A DNA stretch of 41,791 bases from Gammaproteobacteria bacterium. GTDB lineage: Bacteria > Pseudomonadota > Gammaproteobacteria > Pseudomonadales > Halieaceae. Where the stretch lies: assembly GCA_024686215.1 (NCBI GenBank), contig JAIBDN010000017.1, positions 1-41,791 on the forward strand. The letters run 5' to 3'. The notes beneath the pieces were generated by a model. The model made no database searches. It was not told the origin of the DNA and saw only the letters and a program-made list of their open reading frames with translations. Every line of letters begins with the position of its first letter. Position 1 is the first letter of the stretch. Below are positions 19,180 to 28,117 of this stretch, in pieces. The translations under genes were made by a program, and so were the position numbers.

Positions 19180-19695
19180 GTGATTGAGCCAATAGGGGTT
19201 GAGCAGCGACGCGAGGTAGAAAGTGCTACTGAAACGTTTATCTGCCGTGCGGAACAGCTCTACAAGCGGCGTTTTGAGCGTATTTCGGTAGAGTTCGACC
19301 TCAGCGGTCGGGCGGCGGGCATGTTCAAGGTATACGGCAGTAAGCGCTGGATTCGTTACAATCCCTGGATATTCGCCAAATACTACGAGGAAAACCTGTC
19401 AGACACCGTCCCCCACGAGGTGGCTCACTATATCGTGCATGAGGTGTATGGCCGCGGGCGGGTGCGCCCACACGGTGAGCAATGGCAGGACTTGATGGAC
19501 TGTTTCGGGGCCAGTGGCGAGGTGACCTTTGATCTGGACCTGACCGGCGTGCCGCAACGACGCCAGAGAACCCATTCCTACCGCTGTGCTTGCCGCACAC
19601 ACGATGTCTCCAGTACCCGGCACAACCGGGTGCTCAAGGGGAAGGGGCGCTACCTGTGTCGCTACTGCGACGGCCAACTGGTGTATTGCCCCTAG
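19180..19695 (+). CDS. sprT: SprT-family zinc metalloprotease-like protein
   Basis: About 171 residues, the usual SprT length. It has the zinc-protease motif HEVAH (residues 79-83, within VPHEVAHYIVHE), RVRPHGEQW, and a C-terminal zinc ribbon with CxC and CxxC (YRCACRTH and CRYC). SprT proteins resemble the eukaryotic Spartan protease; the bacterial role is poorly defined. I prefer the GTG at 19180, preceded by GGGGG at 19164-19168. An in-frame ATG at 19147 would add 11 residues. A much longer open frame extends back over the divergent kinase gene and is not coding. Its stop shares CTAG with the convergent DUF748 gene. Confidence 0.9.
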   Translation: MIEPIGVEQRREVESATETFICRAEQLYKRRFERISVEFDLSGRAAGMFKVYGSKRWIRYNPWIFAKYYEENLSDTVPHEVAHYIVHEVYGRGRVRPHGEQWQDLMDCFGASGEVTFDLDLTGVPQRRQRTHSYRCACRTHDVSSTRHNRVLKGKGRYLCRYCDGQLVYCP

Positions 19696-22523
19696 CCGTC
19701 CACATTCAATTCGACACCGCTGAATAACTGGGCTGGATCATCAACTGCGGTTTGTTCTATCACCGCTCGGTCTGCGGCCAGGCCCAAATCATTCACCAGG
19801 TAGGTCTTGACTGCTACTGCCCTGGCCTCGGCCAGCTCCTGCAGGGCATTCGCCGGTAGCGAGACAGTGCGCACCACGGCCTCAAACTTGACCGCCATGG
19901 TCAGGCTGTCTTCTGCAGCGCCTGTTGCCAGTGTCTGGTAGCTGGCATTGACAGATTTTTCCCACTGGCTGCTCTTGCTGCGTAGGTCTTCCTCGGCTAA
20001 GCCTGTATCCAGTAATTGCTGGTTGAAAACAGCTTGCTGCAGGCTGAAAGCATCTGCTTCACGATTGATTCTGCCGCTGATAACCAGTTTCAGGCTGGGG
20101 CGCTGGAGTAGAGCCTCACTCAGTTTGCTCAGCCTGGTTTTACCGTTCTCATCCAACAAGGCGGAGCCAATAGCAAAATTCACACGTTGTAAATCTTCAT
20201 CGCTACCCACCAGGTTGGCAAGGAGCGAGAACGGCGCGGTCACCGCTTTGACGATTATGTTCAAAAAAGCATCGAAGATCACGCTGCTGACATCGAACTG
20301 CGGGTCGTCTACATCGCCACTGACGGGCACTTCCATGCTGATCACACCGTTGCTGTCGGTGAGCAGGGCCAGGGCCAGTTCCAGTGGCAGATCCACGGCA
20401 TCTTCACTGTCTATTTTTTCGCCCAGCTTCAGTTGGTCGACCATCACGTTGTTGTTGCCATCCAGGCGCGAGTTTTCCAGTTTGTACTGCAGTTTCAGGG
20501 TAAGCAGTCCGCGATCAATGGCGTAGCCGGCATAGTTGGCGGAGTAGGGCGTGAGTAGCGCCAGGTCCACGCCGGTAAAGTTCAGTGCCAGGTCGATAGC
20601 CGGCGGTTCGCTCAGTGGTGCCGCTGTACCCTTCAAGCTGACCGGGGCATAGCCATCAACTGTTCCGTGCATATCGACCTTGGCCTGGGCTCCGGGCGAG
20701 CTGCTGATGCCGAGAATTTCGCCGTTCAAATCGCCGATCACCGTACGGAAGTTAATCGGTAGCGATTCATCCATAAAGTCGATGGCGCTGTCACTGACCA
20801 CGATCTGTGGCAGCGCGAAGTTCCACGGTTTACCCTCGGTGAGATCCTCCGCGACTTCCTGAGCCTTTTCGCCCACCTCTTCCTGCCAGACTTTTTGTGT
20901 GTTGACGCTGCCGTCTTCCTGAATGTGCACACGGCCCGAGTAATGATTGATGTAGAGTTTTTGCAGCGCCAGATCGCGTTCATCCAGGTCCAGCGTCAGT
21001 TCTTCCCAGCGCACCGCCTCCCAACTGGTCAGAGCTTCCTCGGTATCCTGAACCCGGCCGGAGAAGTTAGAGATTTCGCCGCCGTTAAGAATGGTGACAG
21101 GAGCGAAATCCGCCAGGGTCACCTGACCCTGGGTGGCCAGTTCTCCGCCGGTTATTCTGGCCTTTAGTGCAGCCGGAAAGTTAGGGTTGAACCAGGCCAG
21201 GGGGAGGCCATCCAGGCGATAGGTCAGTGTGCCGCTGCCACTCTCCAGTGCCAGGGCGCCGTTGATGCCGGCACTCAATACGTCATTAATGCCCAATTCA
21301 AGCTGCATATCGGTAGCACCGGAGAACGGCCAGGTAATCCGCCCCAGTGATGCTCCGAGCGGAGAAACCTGCAGCAGTTGAGGGTCGGTAAAGGGTGAAC
21401 GCCAGAGCACCTCGCTGTTGGTCAGGCGGGTACTTTCTATGCTTGCTGTCCAGGGCGCGCTGGGCTCACTGCTGTCGGTCTGCGCGTCCTCGTCTGGCTC
21501 GGTGTCTGCGGGCAGGTCATTCACAGCAAACAGCTGTGCCAGGCTGACCTGTTGCTCCTGCAGAGCGCCGGCGACAGCCAGTCCGTCTATTACAATGGCA
21601 GCAATGCTTGCGTGTTGTTGTGTGCTATCGATGGTAACGCCGGATAGGGAAAAATCTACCAGCGAGACTGCAGTATCTGGCAGGATGTCTGGATGGCGTG
21701 GTTGTAGGTCTACACTGCTGATATTAATCGCACCTGCGTCGATGCTGTAGTTCACTTGATCTTTCCATTCAACACGGTAATCACCCTGGAAACCCAGGCG
21801 GCCGTCGTGCAGCCTGAAGTTGAACCAGGGCTGCGCGACACGCATCAGGGTGGGCATACTCAGGTTGGTAAGTGCGATGTGTCCTTCACTGTAGCCTCCT
21901 GGTACCGATACCACGCCCTCCCAGCGCAGCTTGCCGCCCCCTTCGCCGGTGGCATTGATGTGGTAGGGGCGACCTTCTTCGAGGATGGTGGACAGGTCGC
22001 TCACGGCGATATCCAGGCCCTGCAAAAAGCTGCTGTAGGGCTCTTCGCGAGCTTCGTTGCTGAAGCGGAACTCTTCCGCCTGCAACTCCAGGCGATTTAT
22101 GGTCAGCCCGGGTATAGCTGCCGGTGCCTGCTCCGGGTCCTCGGGTTCCGTTTCCTCTTCGGGCAGCATGTCGGAGAAGTTGAAGCTGTCTGCGCTGAGC
22201 TGGCGCACGTGAACGTAGAGGCCCTGGGTTGAGATCTCGTCAAAAACCCAGCCCTCGCGCCACAGGCTGGCCAGAGACAGGTTAACGGTAGCGTTGTGCA
22301 GACCTACGAAACGCTCACCATCGAGCTCCGGTAACTCCGCTTCGCGCACTTCCAGGGCGATAGTAAACGGGTTGAACAGGATGATCTCACTGTGCAGTTC
22401 TCTGCCCAGCTGGTTTTTTACATACCATTGGGGCAGGAAATTGAGAGCGGGCAGGACAATGAGTAAGGCTATAGCAAGATAGGCCAGGTAGATGAATGCC
22501 AGGCTACGGAGAACGAGTTGCAC
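19692..22523 (-). CDS. DUF748 / AsmA-like envelope protein
   Basis: A 943-residue protein with one N-terminal membrane segment (about 5-30) and a long periplasmic part rich in beta-strand repeats, such as ITINRLELQ-like blocks. This fits the DUF748 family, related to AsmA-like proteins of the envelope. The C-terminal 200 residues contain FAIGSALLDENGKTRLSKL and VISGRINRE, reminiscent of an OmpA-like organisation as seen in DUF748 proteins. A role in envelope maintenance or lipid transport is only suggested by family resemblance. It follows the RibB-type gene by 85 nt on the same strand. The stop overlaps sprT by 4 nt. Confidence 0.85.
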   Translation of the reverse strand: MQLVLRSLAFIYLAYLAIALLIVLPALNFLPQWYVKNQLGRELHSEIILFNPFTIALEVREAELPELDGERFVGLHNATVNLSLASLWREGWVFDEISTQGLYVHVRQLSADSFNFSDMLPEEETEPEDPEQAPAAIPGLTINRLELQAEEFRFSNEAREEPYSSFLQGLDIAVSDLSTILEEGRPYHINATGEGGGKLRWEGVVSVPGGYSEGHIALTNLSMPTLMRVAQPWFNFRLHDGRLGFQGDYRVEWKDQVNYSIDAGAINISSVDLQPRHPDILPDTAVSLVDFSLSGVTIDSTQQHASIAAIVIDGLAVAGALQEQQVSLAQLFAVNDLPADTEPDEDAQTDSSEPSAPWTASIESTRLTNSEVLWRSPFTDPQLLQVSPLGASLGRITWPFSGATDMQLELGINDVLSAGINGALALESGSGTLTYRLDGLPLAWFNPNFPAALKARITGGELATQGQVTLADFAPVTILNGGEISNFSGRVQDTEEALTSWEAVRWEELTLDLDERDLALQKLYINHYSGRVHIQEDGSVNTQKVWQEEVGEKAQEVAEDLTEGKPWNFALPQIVVSDSAIDFMDESLPINFRTVIGDLNGEILGISSSPGAQAKVDMHGTVDGYAPVSLKGTAAPLSEPPAIDLALNFTGVDLALLTPYSANYAGYAIDRGLLTLKLQYKLENSRLDGNNNVMVDQLKLGEKIDSEDAVDLPLELALALLTDSNGVISMEVPVSGDVDDPQFDVSSVIFDAFLNIIVKAVTAPFSLLANLVGSDEDLQRVNFAIGSALLDENGKTRLSKLSEALLQRPSLKLVISGRINREADAFSLQQAVFNQQLLDTGLAEEDLRSKSSQWEKSVNASYQTLATGAAEDSLTMAVKFEAVVRTVSLPANALQELAEARAVAVKTYLVNDLGLAADRAVIEQTAVDDPAQLFSGVELNVDG

Positions 22524-22573
22524 GAAGAATTCCTGTTGCGTTAGGTCAGGTGTAAATATAGATCACGCAACCC

Positions 22574-22608
22574 CTGCTGCCTAGTCAGCAGTGCAGCGAT
22601 AGCTGCGC
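22574..22608 (-). terminator. Two adjacent hairpins after ribB-type gene
   Basis: CTGCTG/CAGCAG (22574-22591, 6-nt loop) and GCAGC/GCTGC (22593-22606, GATA loop) lie directly after the minus-strand stop at 22609. There is no U-run, so this may be a weak terminator or a 3'-end structure. Confidence 0.35.
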
Positions 22609-23724
22609 TCAGGGTTGGACGAAATCAGTCACTTCAAGATTGAACCCGGACAGGGCATTGAAATGCACCGGCGCCGACATCAGGCGCATTTTTCCTACGC
22701 CCAGCCGCTTCAATATTTGCGACCCGGTGCCGATCAAGCGATAGTTCTGTATGCCCTGCGTGCTGCCGCGCGCGGGTATCGCTGGTGGTGCGGGGAAGCG
22801 AGTGACTTCCTCGAGGCTCTGCTGGGCGCTCATCGGCTGGTTGAGCATGACCACCACGCCGTGCTCTTCCCGGGCAATGTGTTCCATCGCCAGGCGATAG
22901 GACCAGCCGAGTTCGGTTTCTTCGATACGGGTTCCCAGTACGTCGCGCAGCGTGTTGACTTCCTGTACGCGCACCAGGGTGTCGCGCTCGGCAGTGATGT
23001 CGCCACGTGACAGGGCGTAGTGCACCGTGTCGTCGATCAGGTCGAGAAAAGTGTGCAGCTGAAATTCGCCGAATTCGGTGGTGACGGTCTTACTGTTCCG
23101 CAATTCTACTGACTGCTCATGCAAGGCGCGGTATTCGATCAGGTCGGCGATAGTGCCCATACGCAAGCTGTGCTTGTTGGCAAACTCTTCCAGCTGTGGG
23201 CGTCTGGCCATGGTGCCGTCTTCATTCATGATTTCCACAATCAGTGCAGCGGGCTCAAAGCCAGCCATACGGGCCAGGTCCACCCCGGCCTCGGTGTGTC
23301 CGGCACGGCGCAGTACACCGCCTGGTTTGGCCACCAGTGGAAAGATGTGCCCGGGCTGGATAATGTCGGAGGGTCCGGCATTTGCCGCCACCGCGCTTAA
23401 TGCGGTATGCGCACGTTGTATCGAGCTGATGCCGGGGCCCTTGCGCTCCGCTGCATCAATAGAAACGGTAAAGTTAGTTTCATGCTGAGAGCGGTTATCG
23501 CGCACCATTAACGGCAGCTGTAATTGTCGTGCGCGCTCTTCCGTAATCGGCATACAGATCAGGCCGCAGGCCTCGCTGGAAAAGAAGGTGATAATTTCGG
23601 CTGTCGCGGCTTCTGCCGCCACAATGAGATCACCCTCGTTTTCCCGGTCCTCGTCATCCATCAGGATAACCATTTTACCTGCACGGATGTCGTCGAGAAT
23701 ATCCGGTACGCTGCTCAGAGCCAT
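22609..23724 (-). CDS. ribB: 3,4-dihydroxy-2-butanone 4-phosphate synthase with decayed GTP cyclohydrolase II domain
   Basis: A 371-residue RibBA-type protein. The N-terminal 200 residues carry the DHBP synthase signatures DDEDRENEGDL (about 23-33), GHTEAGVDLARMAG and RMGTIADLIEYR, so this half should make the four-carbon precursor of riboflavin from ribulose 5-phosphate. The C-terminal half keeps the cyclohydrolase II outline, but the region that should hold the zinc cysteines has none, so it cannot be a normal GTP cyclohydrolase II. Such proteins are common in gammaproteobacteria and often misannotated as bifunctional. ATG 23724 fits; there is no room in the 51-nt gap upstream for an FMN riboswitch. 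It sits between a thiolase and DUF748, away from other rib genes. Confidence 0.88.
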   Translation of the reverse strand: MALSSVPDILDDIRAGKMVILMDDEDRENEGDLIVAAEAATAEIITFFSSEACGLICMPITEERARQLQLPLMVRDNRSQHETNFTVSIDAAERKGPGISSIQRAHTALSAVAANAGPSDIIQPGHIFPLVAKPGGVLRRAGHTEAGVDLARMAGFEPAALIVEIMNEDGTMARRPQLEEFANKHSLRMGTIADLIEYRALHEQSVELRNSKTVTTEFGEFQLHTFLDLIDDTVHYALSRGDITAERDTLVRVQEVNTLRDVLGTRIEETELGWSYRLAMEHIAREEHGVVVMLNQPMSAQQSLEEVTRFPAPPAIPARGSTQGIQNYRLIGTGSQILKRLGVGKMRLMSAPVHFNALSGFNLEVTDFVQP

Positions 23725-23775
23725 AGTTTTTGCCTTCAAAGTCTGCAGCGGGAGCATCCCGCCGCAGGCGCTTGT

Positions 23776-24957
23776 CTAGAGAAGTTCGATACCGACCGCG
23801 GTGGCTTCACCGCCGCCGATACACAGTGCGGCAACGCCGCGTTTTTTACCGTATTTCTTCAATGCATACATCAGGGTGAGGATAATACGCGAGCCGGTGG
23901 ACCCGATGGGGTGACCCTGGGCGCAGGCGCCACCATGCACGTTAACCTTACTGTGGTCCAGCCCCAGGTCCTGCATCGCCAGCATGGTAACCATGGCGAA
24001 GGCTTCATTGATTTCGAACAGGTCGACATCGGCCTGGGTCCAGCCAGTTTTTTCGAACAGCTTGTTGATTGCGCCGATAGGCGCAATGGTGAACTCTTCG
24101 GGTTCCTGACTGTGTCGCGAATGAGCGACGATGCGCGCCATTGGCTTGAGCCCGCGGCGCTCGGCTTCTGCGCCGCTCATCAGCAGCAGGGCACTGGCGC
24201 CGTCGGAGATGGAACTGGAGTTGGCCGGCGTAATCGTGCCATCTTTGGCGAAGGCGGGGCGCAACCCGGGAATTTTATCGATAACCGCCTTGTGCGGTTG
24301 CTCATCATCGGACACTACAGTCTCGCCTTTGCGCGATTTCACGGTAACCGGCGCAATTTCAGCTTTTAGCGAACCATCGTCGATGGCCTGTTTGGCCCGG
24401 GTCAGTGATTCGATAGCGAAAGCGTCCATTTGTTCGCGCGTGATACCGCGCTCATCGGCCGTTTCCTGGGCAAAGGTACCCATGGCGCGACCGGTGTACG
24501 CGTCTTCCAGTCCGTCGTAGAACATATGGTCGTACATTGTGGTGTGCCCCAGGCGCACGCCAGTGCGCGCTCCGGGGAGTAGGTGCGGAGCGTTGGACAT
24601 GCTTTCGAGTCCACCGGTGATCACCACTGTGTTGGTGCCGGCCAGAATACTGTCGTGGCCAAAAATAGTTGCTTGCATGCCACTGCCGCACGCTTTGTTC
24701 AGGGTCACCGCACCGGTAGACTTTGGAATGCCGGCACCTATGGCCGCCTGTCGCGCAGGGCATTGCTTGAGTCCGGCAGGCAGTACACAACCCATGAAGA
24801 CCTCATCGATATCTGCAGCGTCGATACCGCTGCGCTCCACTGTCGCAGCGATCGCCGTAGCGGCCAGTTCCGGGGCCGGAACGGCGGCAAGGCTGCCCTG
24901 TAGGCCGCCCATGGGGGTGCGGGCACCGTCGACAATAACGACTGAATCATTGTTCAT
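23776..24957 (-). CDS. Acetyl-CoA acetyltransferase (AtoB/PhaA-like thiolase)
   Basis: A 393-residue biosynthetic/short-chain-type thiolase with Cys90 (NKACGSGM), the histidine in QGHPIGSTG and the C-terminal cysteine in LCIGGGEATA. It should interconvert two acetyl-CoA and acetoacetyl-CoA. The length and the NKACGSGM and IGGGEATA motifs are those of AtoB/PhaA enzymes. It precedes the RibB-type gene by 51 nt and follows the AraC regulator gene by 95 nt on the same strand. No phaB or phaC is nearby, so a polyhydroxyalkanoate role is not supported by context. Confidence 0.93.
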   Translation of the reverse strand: MNNDSVVIVDGARTPMGGLQGSLAAVPAPELAATAIAATVERSGIDAADIDEVFMGCVLPAGLKQCPARQAAIGAGIPKSTGAVTLNKACGSGMQATIFGHDSILAGTNTVVITGGLESMSNAPHLLPGARTGVRLGHTTMYDHMFYDGLEDAYTGRAMGTFAQETADERGITREQMDAFAIESLTRAKQAIDDGSLKAEIAPVTVKSRKGETVVSDDEQPHKAVIDKIPGLRPAFAKDGTITPANSSSISDGASALLLMSGAEAERRGLKPMARIVAHSRHSQEPEEFTIAPIGAINKLFEKTGWTQADVDLFEINEAFAMVTMLAMQDLGLDHSKVNVHGGACAQGHPIGSTGSRIILTLMYALKKYGKKRGVAALCIGGGEATAVGIELL

Positions 24958-25013
24958 AATGTGACTCCACTGGTTTGAAATTCTGCTCGCGGTCGCGGTT
25001 GCAGCTGTCCGCG

Positions 25014-25052
25014 GAAAAAGGGCGCCAATTTAGCCACAGACAGGGCTTTTTC
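25014..25052 (-). terminator. Weak terminator-like inverted repeat after AraC gene
   Basis: GAAAAAG (25014-25020) and CTTTTTC (25046-25052) flank 25 nt directly after the regulator's minus-strand stop, and the minus strand ends in a T-run. The stem is AT-rich and the loop large, so this is only suggestive. Confidence 0.3.
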
Positions 25053-26054
25053 TCAAGTTGCGCTGCGCCCGTCAGGGGCGAACAGCTTACCGCGTACAGC
25101 CTCACGATAACGCAGCGGACTCATGCCGCTGTGGCGGCGAAACAGCTGCGAGAAATAGGACACGTCCTGCAGCCCCACCTGCCAGGCAATCTCCCCGATA
25201 TTGAGATTGCTGTGGCGCAGTAACTCCTTGGCGCTGGCAACACGTAAGCTCTGCAGGTAGGCCTGTGGGCTTAATCCGGTCGCCTGTTTGAAGCGACGAT
25301 TGAAGGTGCGCCCGCTAATTCTCAGACGCTGTGCCAGTTGCTCCATGCTAATCCGCTGTTGCAGGTTATCCTGTAACCACTGTTGCGCCTGTACTACGGT
25401 TTCGTCGTGGTGCGAGCTGTCGGCCTCGTTCTGATAGGCGGCGGCGACAAAAGAACGGCGAATTTCTGGCGAGAACTGGTTTTCAATAGCTCTGGCGGTG
25501 CGACTGCCAAACCACTCTTCCACGATATGTACCATCAGGTCGGCAATGGAATTGACGCTGCCCACGCAGTAGATGTTGTCGCTCTGGGTGATCAGATGAC
25601 GTGTTTTCAGTAATACATCGGGATAGCGCCTGGAAAACTGCTCAAAATAATTCCAGTGCGTAGTGGCAGCTCGAGCGTTGAGCAGGCCCGCCTCCGCCAG
25701 CAGGTAGCTGCCAGTGCCCACGCTGCAGATGCGAGTGCCTGCCGCGGCCATGTCACGCAATTGCCCGTTCCACTGGTCTGCCTGACGCAGGGTGGGCAGG
25801 GGGTTACGCCAGATAGCAGGCAGTAACAACAGATCGAGCGCTGGGAGTTCGGAATAGGCCAAATCCGGTTTCAGGGTAATACCCGAGGCCAGCTTGAGCA
25901 TTTTTCTATCCGGCCCTGCCAATAAAAATTGCACCTGTTCCTTGCCCCTGGACTGCAGGCTGGCCATTTGGCTGGCGGCGCGCAGAATCTCCATGGGCAA
26001 GGTCACACTGGTGGCAAGGGCGTCCGGGTAGAGGATCGCAGCGGCGCTGTGCAT
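25053..26054 (-). CDS. GlxA-type transcriptional regulator, AraC family
   Basis: A 333-residue regulator. The N-terminal 180 residues resemble the DJ-1/PfpI glutamine-amidotransferase-like domain of GlxA regulators (AAAILYPDALATSVTLP; DLLLLPAIW; the nucleophile region reads GTRICSVGTG). The C-terminal AraC domain (about 228-325) has two helix-turn-helix units, ending in GLQDVSYFSQLFRRHSGMSPLRYR. I chose ATG 26054, with AGAGAA upstream, over an earlier in-frame start. It is divergent from the FabY-type synthase gene, its most likely target. A perfect 6-bp inverted repeat lies in the shared spacer. The inducer is unknown. Confidence 0.9.
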   Translation of the reverse strand: MHSAAAILYPDALATSVTLPMEILRAASQMASLQSRGKEQVQFLLAGPDRKMLKLASGITLKPDLAYSELPALDLLLLPAIWRNPLPTLRQADQWNGQLRDMAAAGTRICSVGTGSYLLAEAGLLNARAATTHWNYFEQFSRRYPDVLLKTRHLITQSDNIYCVGSVNSIADLMVHIVEEWFGSRTARAIENQFSPEIRRSFVAAAYQNEADSSHHDETVVQAQQWLQDNLQQRISMEQLAQRLRISGRTFNRRFKQATGLSPQAYLQSLRVASAKELLRHSNLNIGEIAWQVGLQDVSYFSQLFRRHSGMSPLRYREAVRGKLFAPDGRSAT

Positions 26055-26104
26055 AGTTTTTTTCTCTGTAGTCTCGAATGGCGAAAATACCACATAATAT
26101 GGCT

Positions 26105-26122
26105 AATAAGACATGCCTTATT
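26105..26122. promoter_or_regulatory. Inverted repeat between AraC regulator and ketosynthase
   Basis: AATAAG and CTTATT are perfect arms separated by 6 nt. The site lies in the 119-nt divergent spacer, 51 nt before the AraC start and 52 nt before the synthase start, a good place for an operator serving both. It could also be chance in an AT-rich promoter. Confidence 0.4.
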
Positions 26123-26173
26123 TTGCTCTGCCGCCGTAGACTGGTGGTTGTTTAATTTCAAGAGATGAGCTTA

Positions 26174-28033
26174 ATGAGCAGGCAGCGCTTACCGGTAGTC
26201 GTGGGTTTTGGTGGTATCAATGGCGCTGGCAGGGCCTCTGGACACCATGCCCTGGCGCGTATGGTGCACTCGGCCCTGCCGCAGTCTCAACGTGAGCGGA
26301 CCCTGGCTTCACTGGCGAGCCTGATGGGACTGGAGTCGGCTGCGGGCAAAGAACAGTACATACTCGATCACACTCTGGTGCGCCGGGTAGAAGAGAATCA
26401 CTTTAATGTAGATTCTGTTAGCTGGAACCAGCGTTTTCCCACGGAAAGTAATGGTCACCCGGTAAGTTTCGATATCGCGCGCAAACATCTCCCCGAAACC
26501 ATTCCACCTGACTGGGTGGTGAGTCCTTCATCGGTCACGCATGTCAATGTGCAGATCATAGGTCAGCAGGACTTCCTGTTGCCCACCCATCGGGAATTTG
26601 AAGTCAAGGCAGCGGGGCAGTTGCCCACCGGGTTTGACCCCGGCACGCTCTACGCTTCGCGTAATCATCCGCGTGGCCTGCAGATGACGGTGTATGCCGC
26701 CTCTGATGCGCTGGGCAGTCTTGGTCTGGACTGGGACACCGTTTGCGAACATGTCGCTGTGGACCAGATCAGTGTCTATGCGGGCAGTGCCATGGGGCAG
26801 TTGGACAACGCCGGCGCCGGTGGCATGATGAAAGCCCGCTATCAGGGCCTGCGGGTCACCTCCAAGTACTGTCCTTTGAGCCTGGCGGAAATGCCGGCTG
26901 ATTTTATCAATGCCTATGTACTGGGTAGCATGGGCTCCACTGGTGCCAGCCTGGGTGCCTGTGCCTCCTTCCTGTATAACCTGCGCCACGGTATTGAAGA
27001 TATTCGCAGTGGCCGCGCGCGAATAGCGTTTATTGGCTCCGCTGAGGCTCCAGTAAACCCCGAAGTGATGGAGGGCTATGCAGCAATGGGTGCCCTGGCC
27101 ACTGACAAGGGGCTGCGGCAACTGGATGGGCTGGCTGACACGCAGGCACCTGATCATCGCCGTGCTTGCCGACCTTTTGCCGAAAATTGTGGCTTCACCA
27201 TCGCCGAGTCTTCCCAGATGGTGGTGTTGTTCGACGACGAATTGGCCATGCAATTGGGTGCGAGTATCTTTGGCGCGGCCACCGATGTCTTCGTCAATGC
27301 CGACGGACACAAGAAATCCATCTCCGGTCCAGGTGTTGGCAACTACATTACCATGGCTAAAGCGGTGGCTGCCGCAAGGGCCATCGTTGGCGAGGCCGGT
27401 GTCCGTAACGGAGGGTTGGTGCAGGCCCACGGTACCGGCACACCTCAAAATCGCATCACCGAAGCGGCTATCATGAATGAAACTGCCCGCGCCTTCGGTA
27501 TTGAGCAGTGGCCAGTGGCAGCGATCAAGTGCTATCTGGGGCACTCTCTCGGTTCCGCCTCGGGTGATCAGGTGACGGGAACACTGGGGGTTTGGCATCA
27601 CGGTATTATCCCGGGTATCGCGACCATCGGCGGTATTGCCGATGATGTGCGCCAGGACAATCTCGCATTCAGTATCGAGCATCGGGAAGTGGATACCCAG
27701 CAGCAGAAGTACGCCATCATAAATTCCAAGGGCTTTGGCGGTAACAATGCCTCGGCCACTATGCTCAGTCCCGCGGTGACGCGTAAGATGCTGCGGACGC
27801 GTTACAGTGACTCCGAATGGGCTGACTGGGAGCGGGCTAATGAGGCGGTGCGCGAGCAGCAACAGGGCTACGATGACGAGATGATCGCCGGTACCCGTCG
27901 GCCGGTGTACAAATTTGATCACGGTGTATTGGTCGATGACGACGTCGAGGTGGGTGCCCGGAGCATGCGTGTGGGCGGCAAGACAGTAGAGCTGGACCTG
28001 CAGTCGCCCTACGATGATATGCGCATAGACTGA
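26174..28033 (+). CDS. FabY-type beta-ketoacyl-ACP synthase
   Basis: A 619-residue ketosynthase, much longer than FabB/FabF and matching the FabY layout. It opens with RLPVVVGFGGINGAGR, carries the FabY-type block LPTGFDPGTLYASRNHPRG, and has the catalytic Cys263 (GACASF), His419 (AHGTGTP) and His457 (LGHSLGS). In Pseudomonas FabY condenses acetyl-CoA with malonyl-ACP to start fatty acid synthesis. ATG 26174 is preferred over ATG 26165 because AAGAG (26160-26164) is correctly spaced and the protein start then matches FabY. Divergence from a GlxA-type regulator suggests a regulated, perhaps secondary, copy; that is inference. Confidence 0.9.
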   Translation: MSRQRLPVVVGFGGINGAGRASGHHALARMVHSALPQSQRERTLASLASLMGLESAAGKEQYILDHTLVRRVEENHFNVDSVSWNQRFPTESNGHPVSFDIARKHLPETIPPDWVVSPSSVTHVNVQIIGQQDFLLPTHREFEVKAAGQLPTGFDPGTLYASRNHPRGLQMTVYAASDALGSLGLDWDTVCEHVAVDQISVYAGSAMGQLDNAGAGGMMKARYQGLRVTSKYCPLSLAEMPADFINAYVLGSMGSTGASLGACASFLYNLRHGIEDIRSGRARIAFIGSAEAPVNPEVMEGYAAMGALATDKGLRQLDGLADTQAPDHRRACRPFAENCGFTIAESSQMVVLFDDELAMQLGASIFGAATDVFVNADGHKKSISGPGVGNYITMAKAVAAARAIVGEAGVRNGGLVQAHGTGTPQNRITEAAIMNETARAFGIEQWPVAAIKCYLGHSLGSASGDQVTGTLGVWHHGIIPGIATIGGIADDVRQDNLAFSIEHREVDTQQQKYAIINSKGFGGNNASATMLSPAVTRKMLRTRYSDSEWADWERANEAVREQQQGYDDEMIAGTRRPVYKFDHGVLVDDDVEVGARSMRVGGKTVELDLQSPYDDMRID

Positions 28034-28039
28034 TGCGCA
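28020..28039 (+). other. Hairpin spanning the ketosynthase stop codon
   Basis: TGCGCAT (28020-28026) and ATGCGCA (28033-28039) are perfect 7-bp arms. The loop of 6 nt contains most of the TGA stop (28031-28033). No U-run follows, so it is not a standard terminator. It may stabilise the 3' end or affect translation of the next gene. Confidence 0.45.
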
Positions 28040-28117
28040 CCACGTATAATCGCACTGTGACCCTGTTGCCCTAGCCTGTGCTACAGTGCTGCAAAATTTA
28101 TTCAGTGTTGCGCGCCG

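Noticed and set aside
23725-23775. FMN riboswitch before the RibB-type gene
   Set aside because: Only 51 nt separate it from the upstream gene, too short for the aptamer, and no conserved stems are visible.
23524-24369. 281-residue plus-strand open frame over the RibB/thiolase genes
   Set aside because: It runs antisense across two real genes with clear motifs and shows no family similarity.
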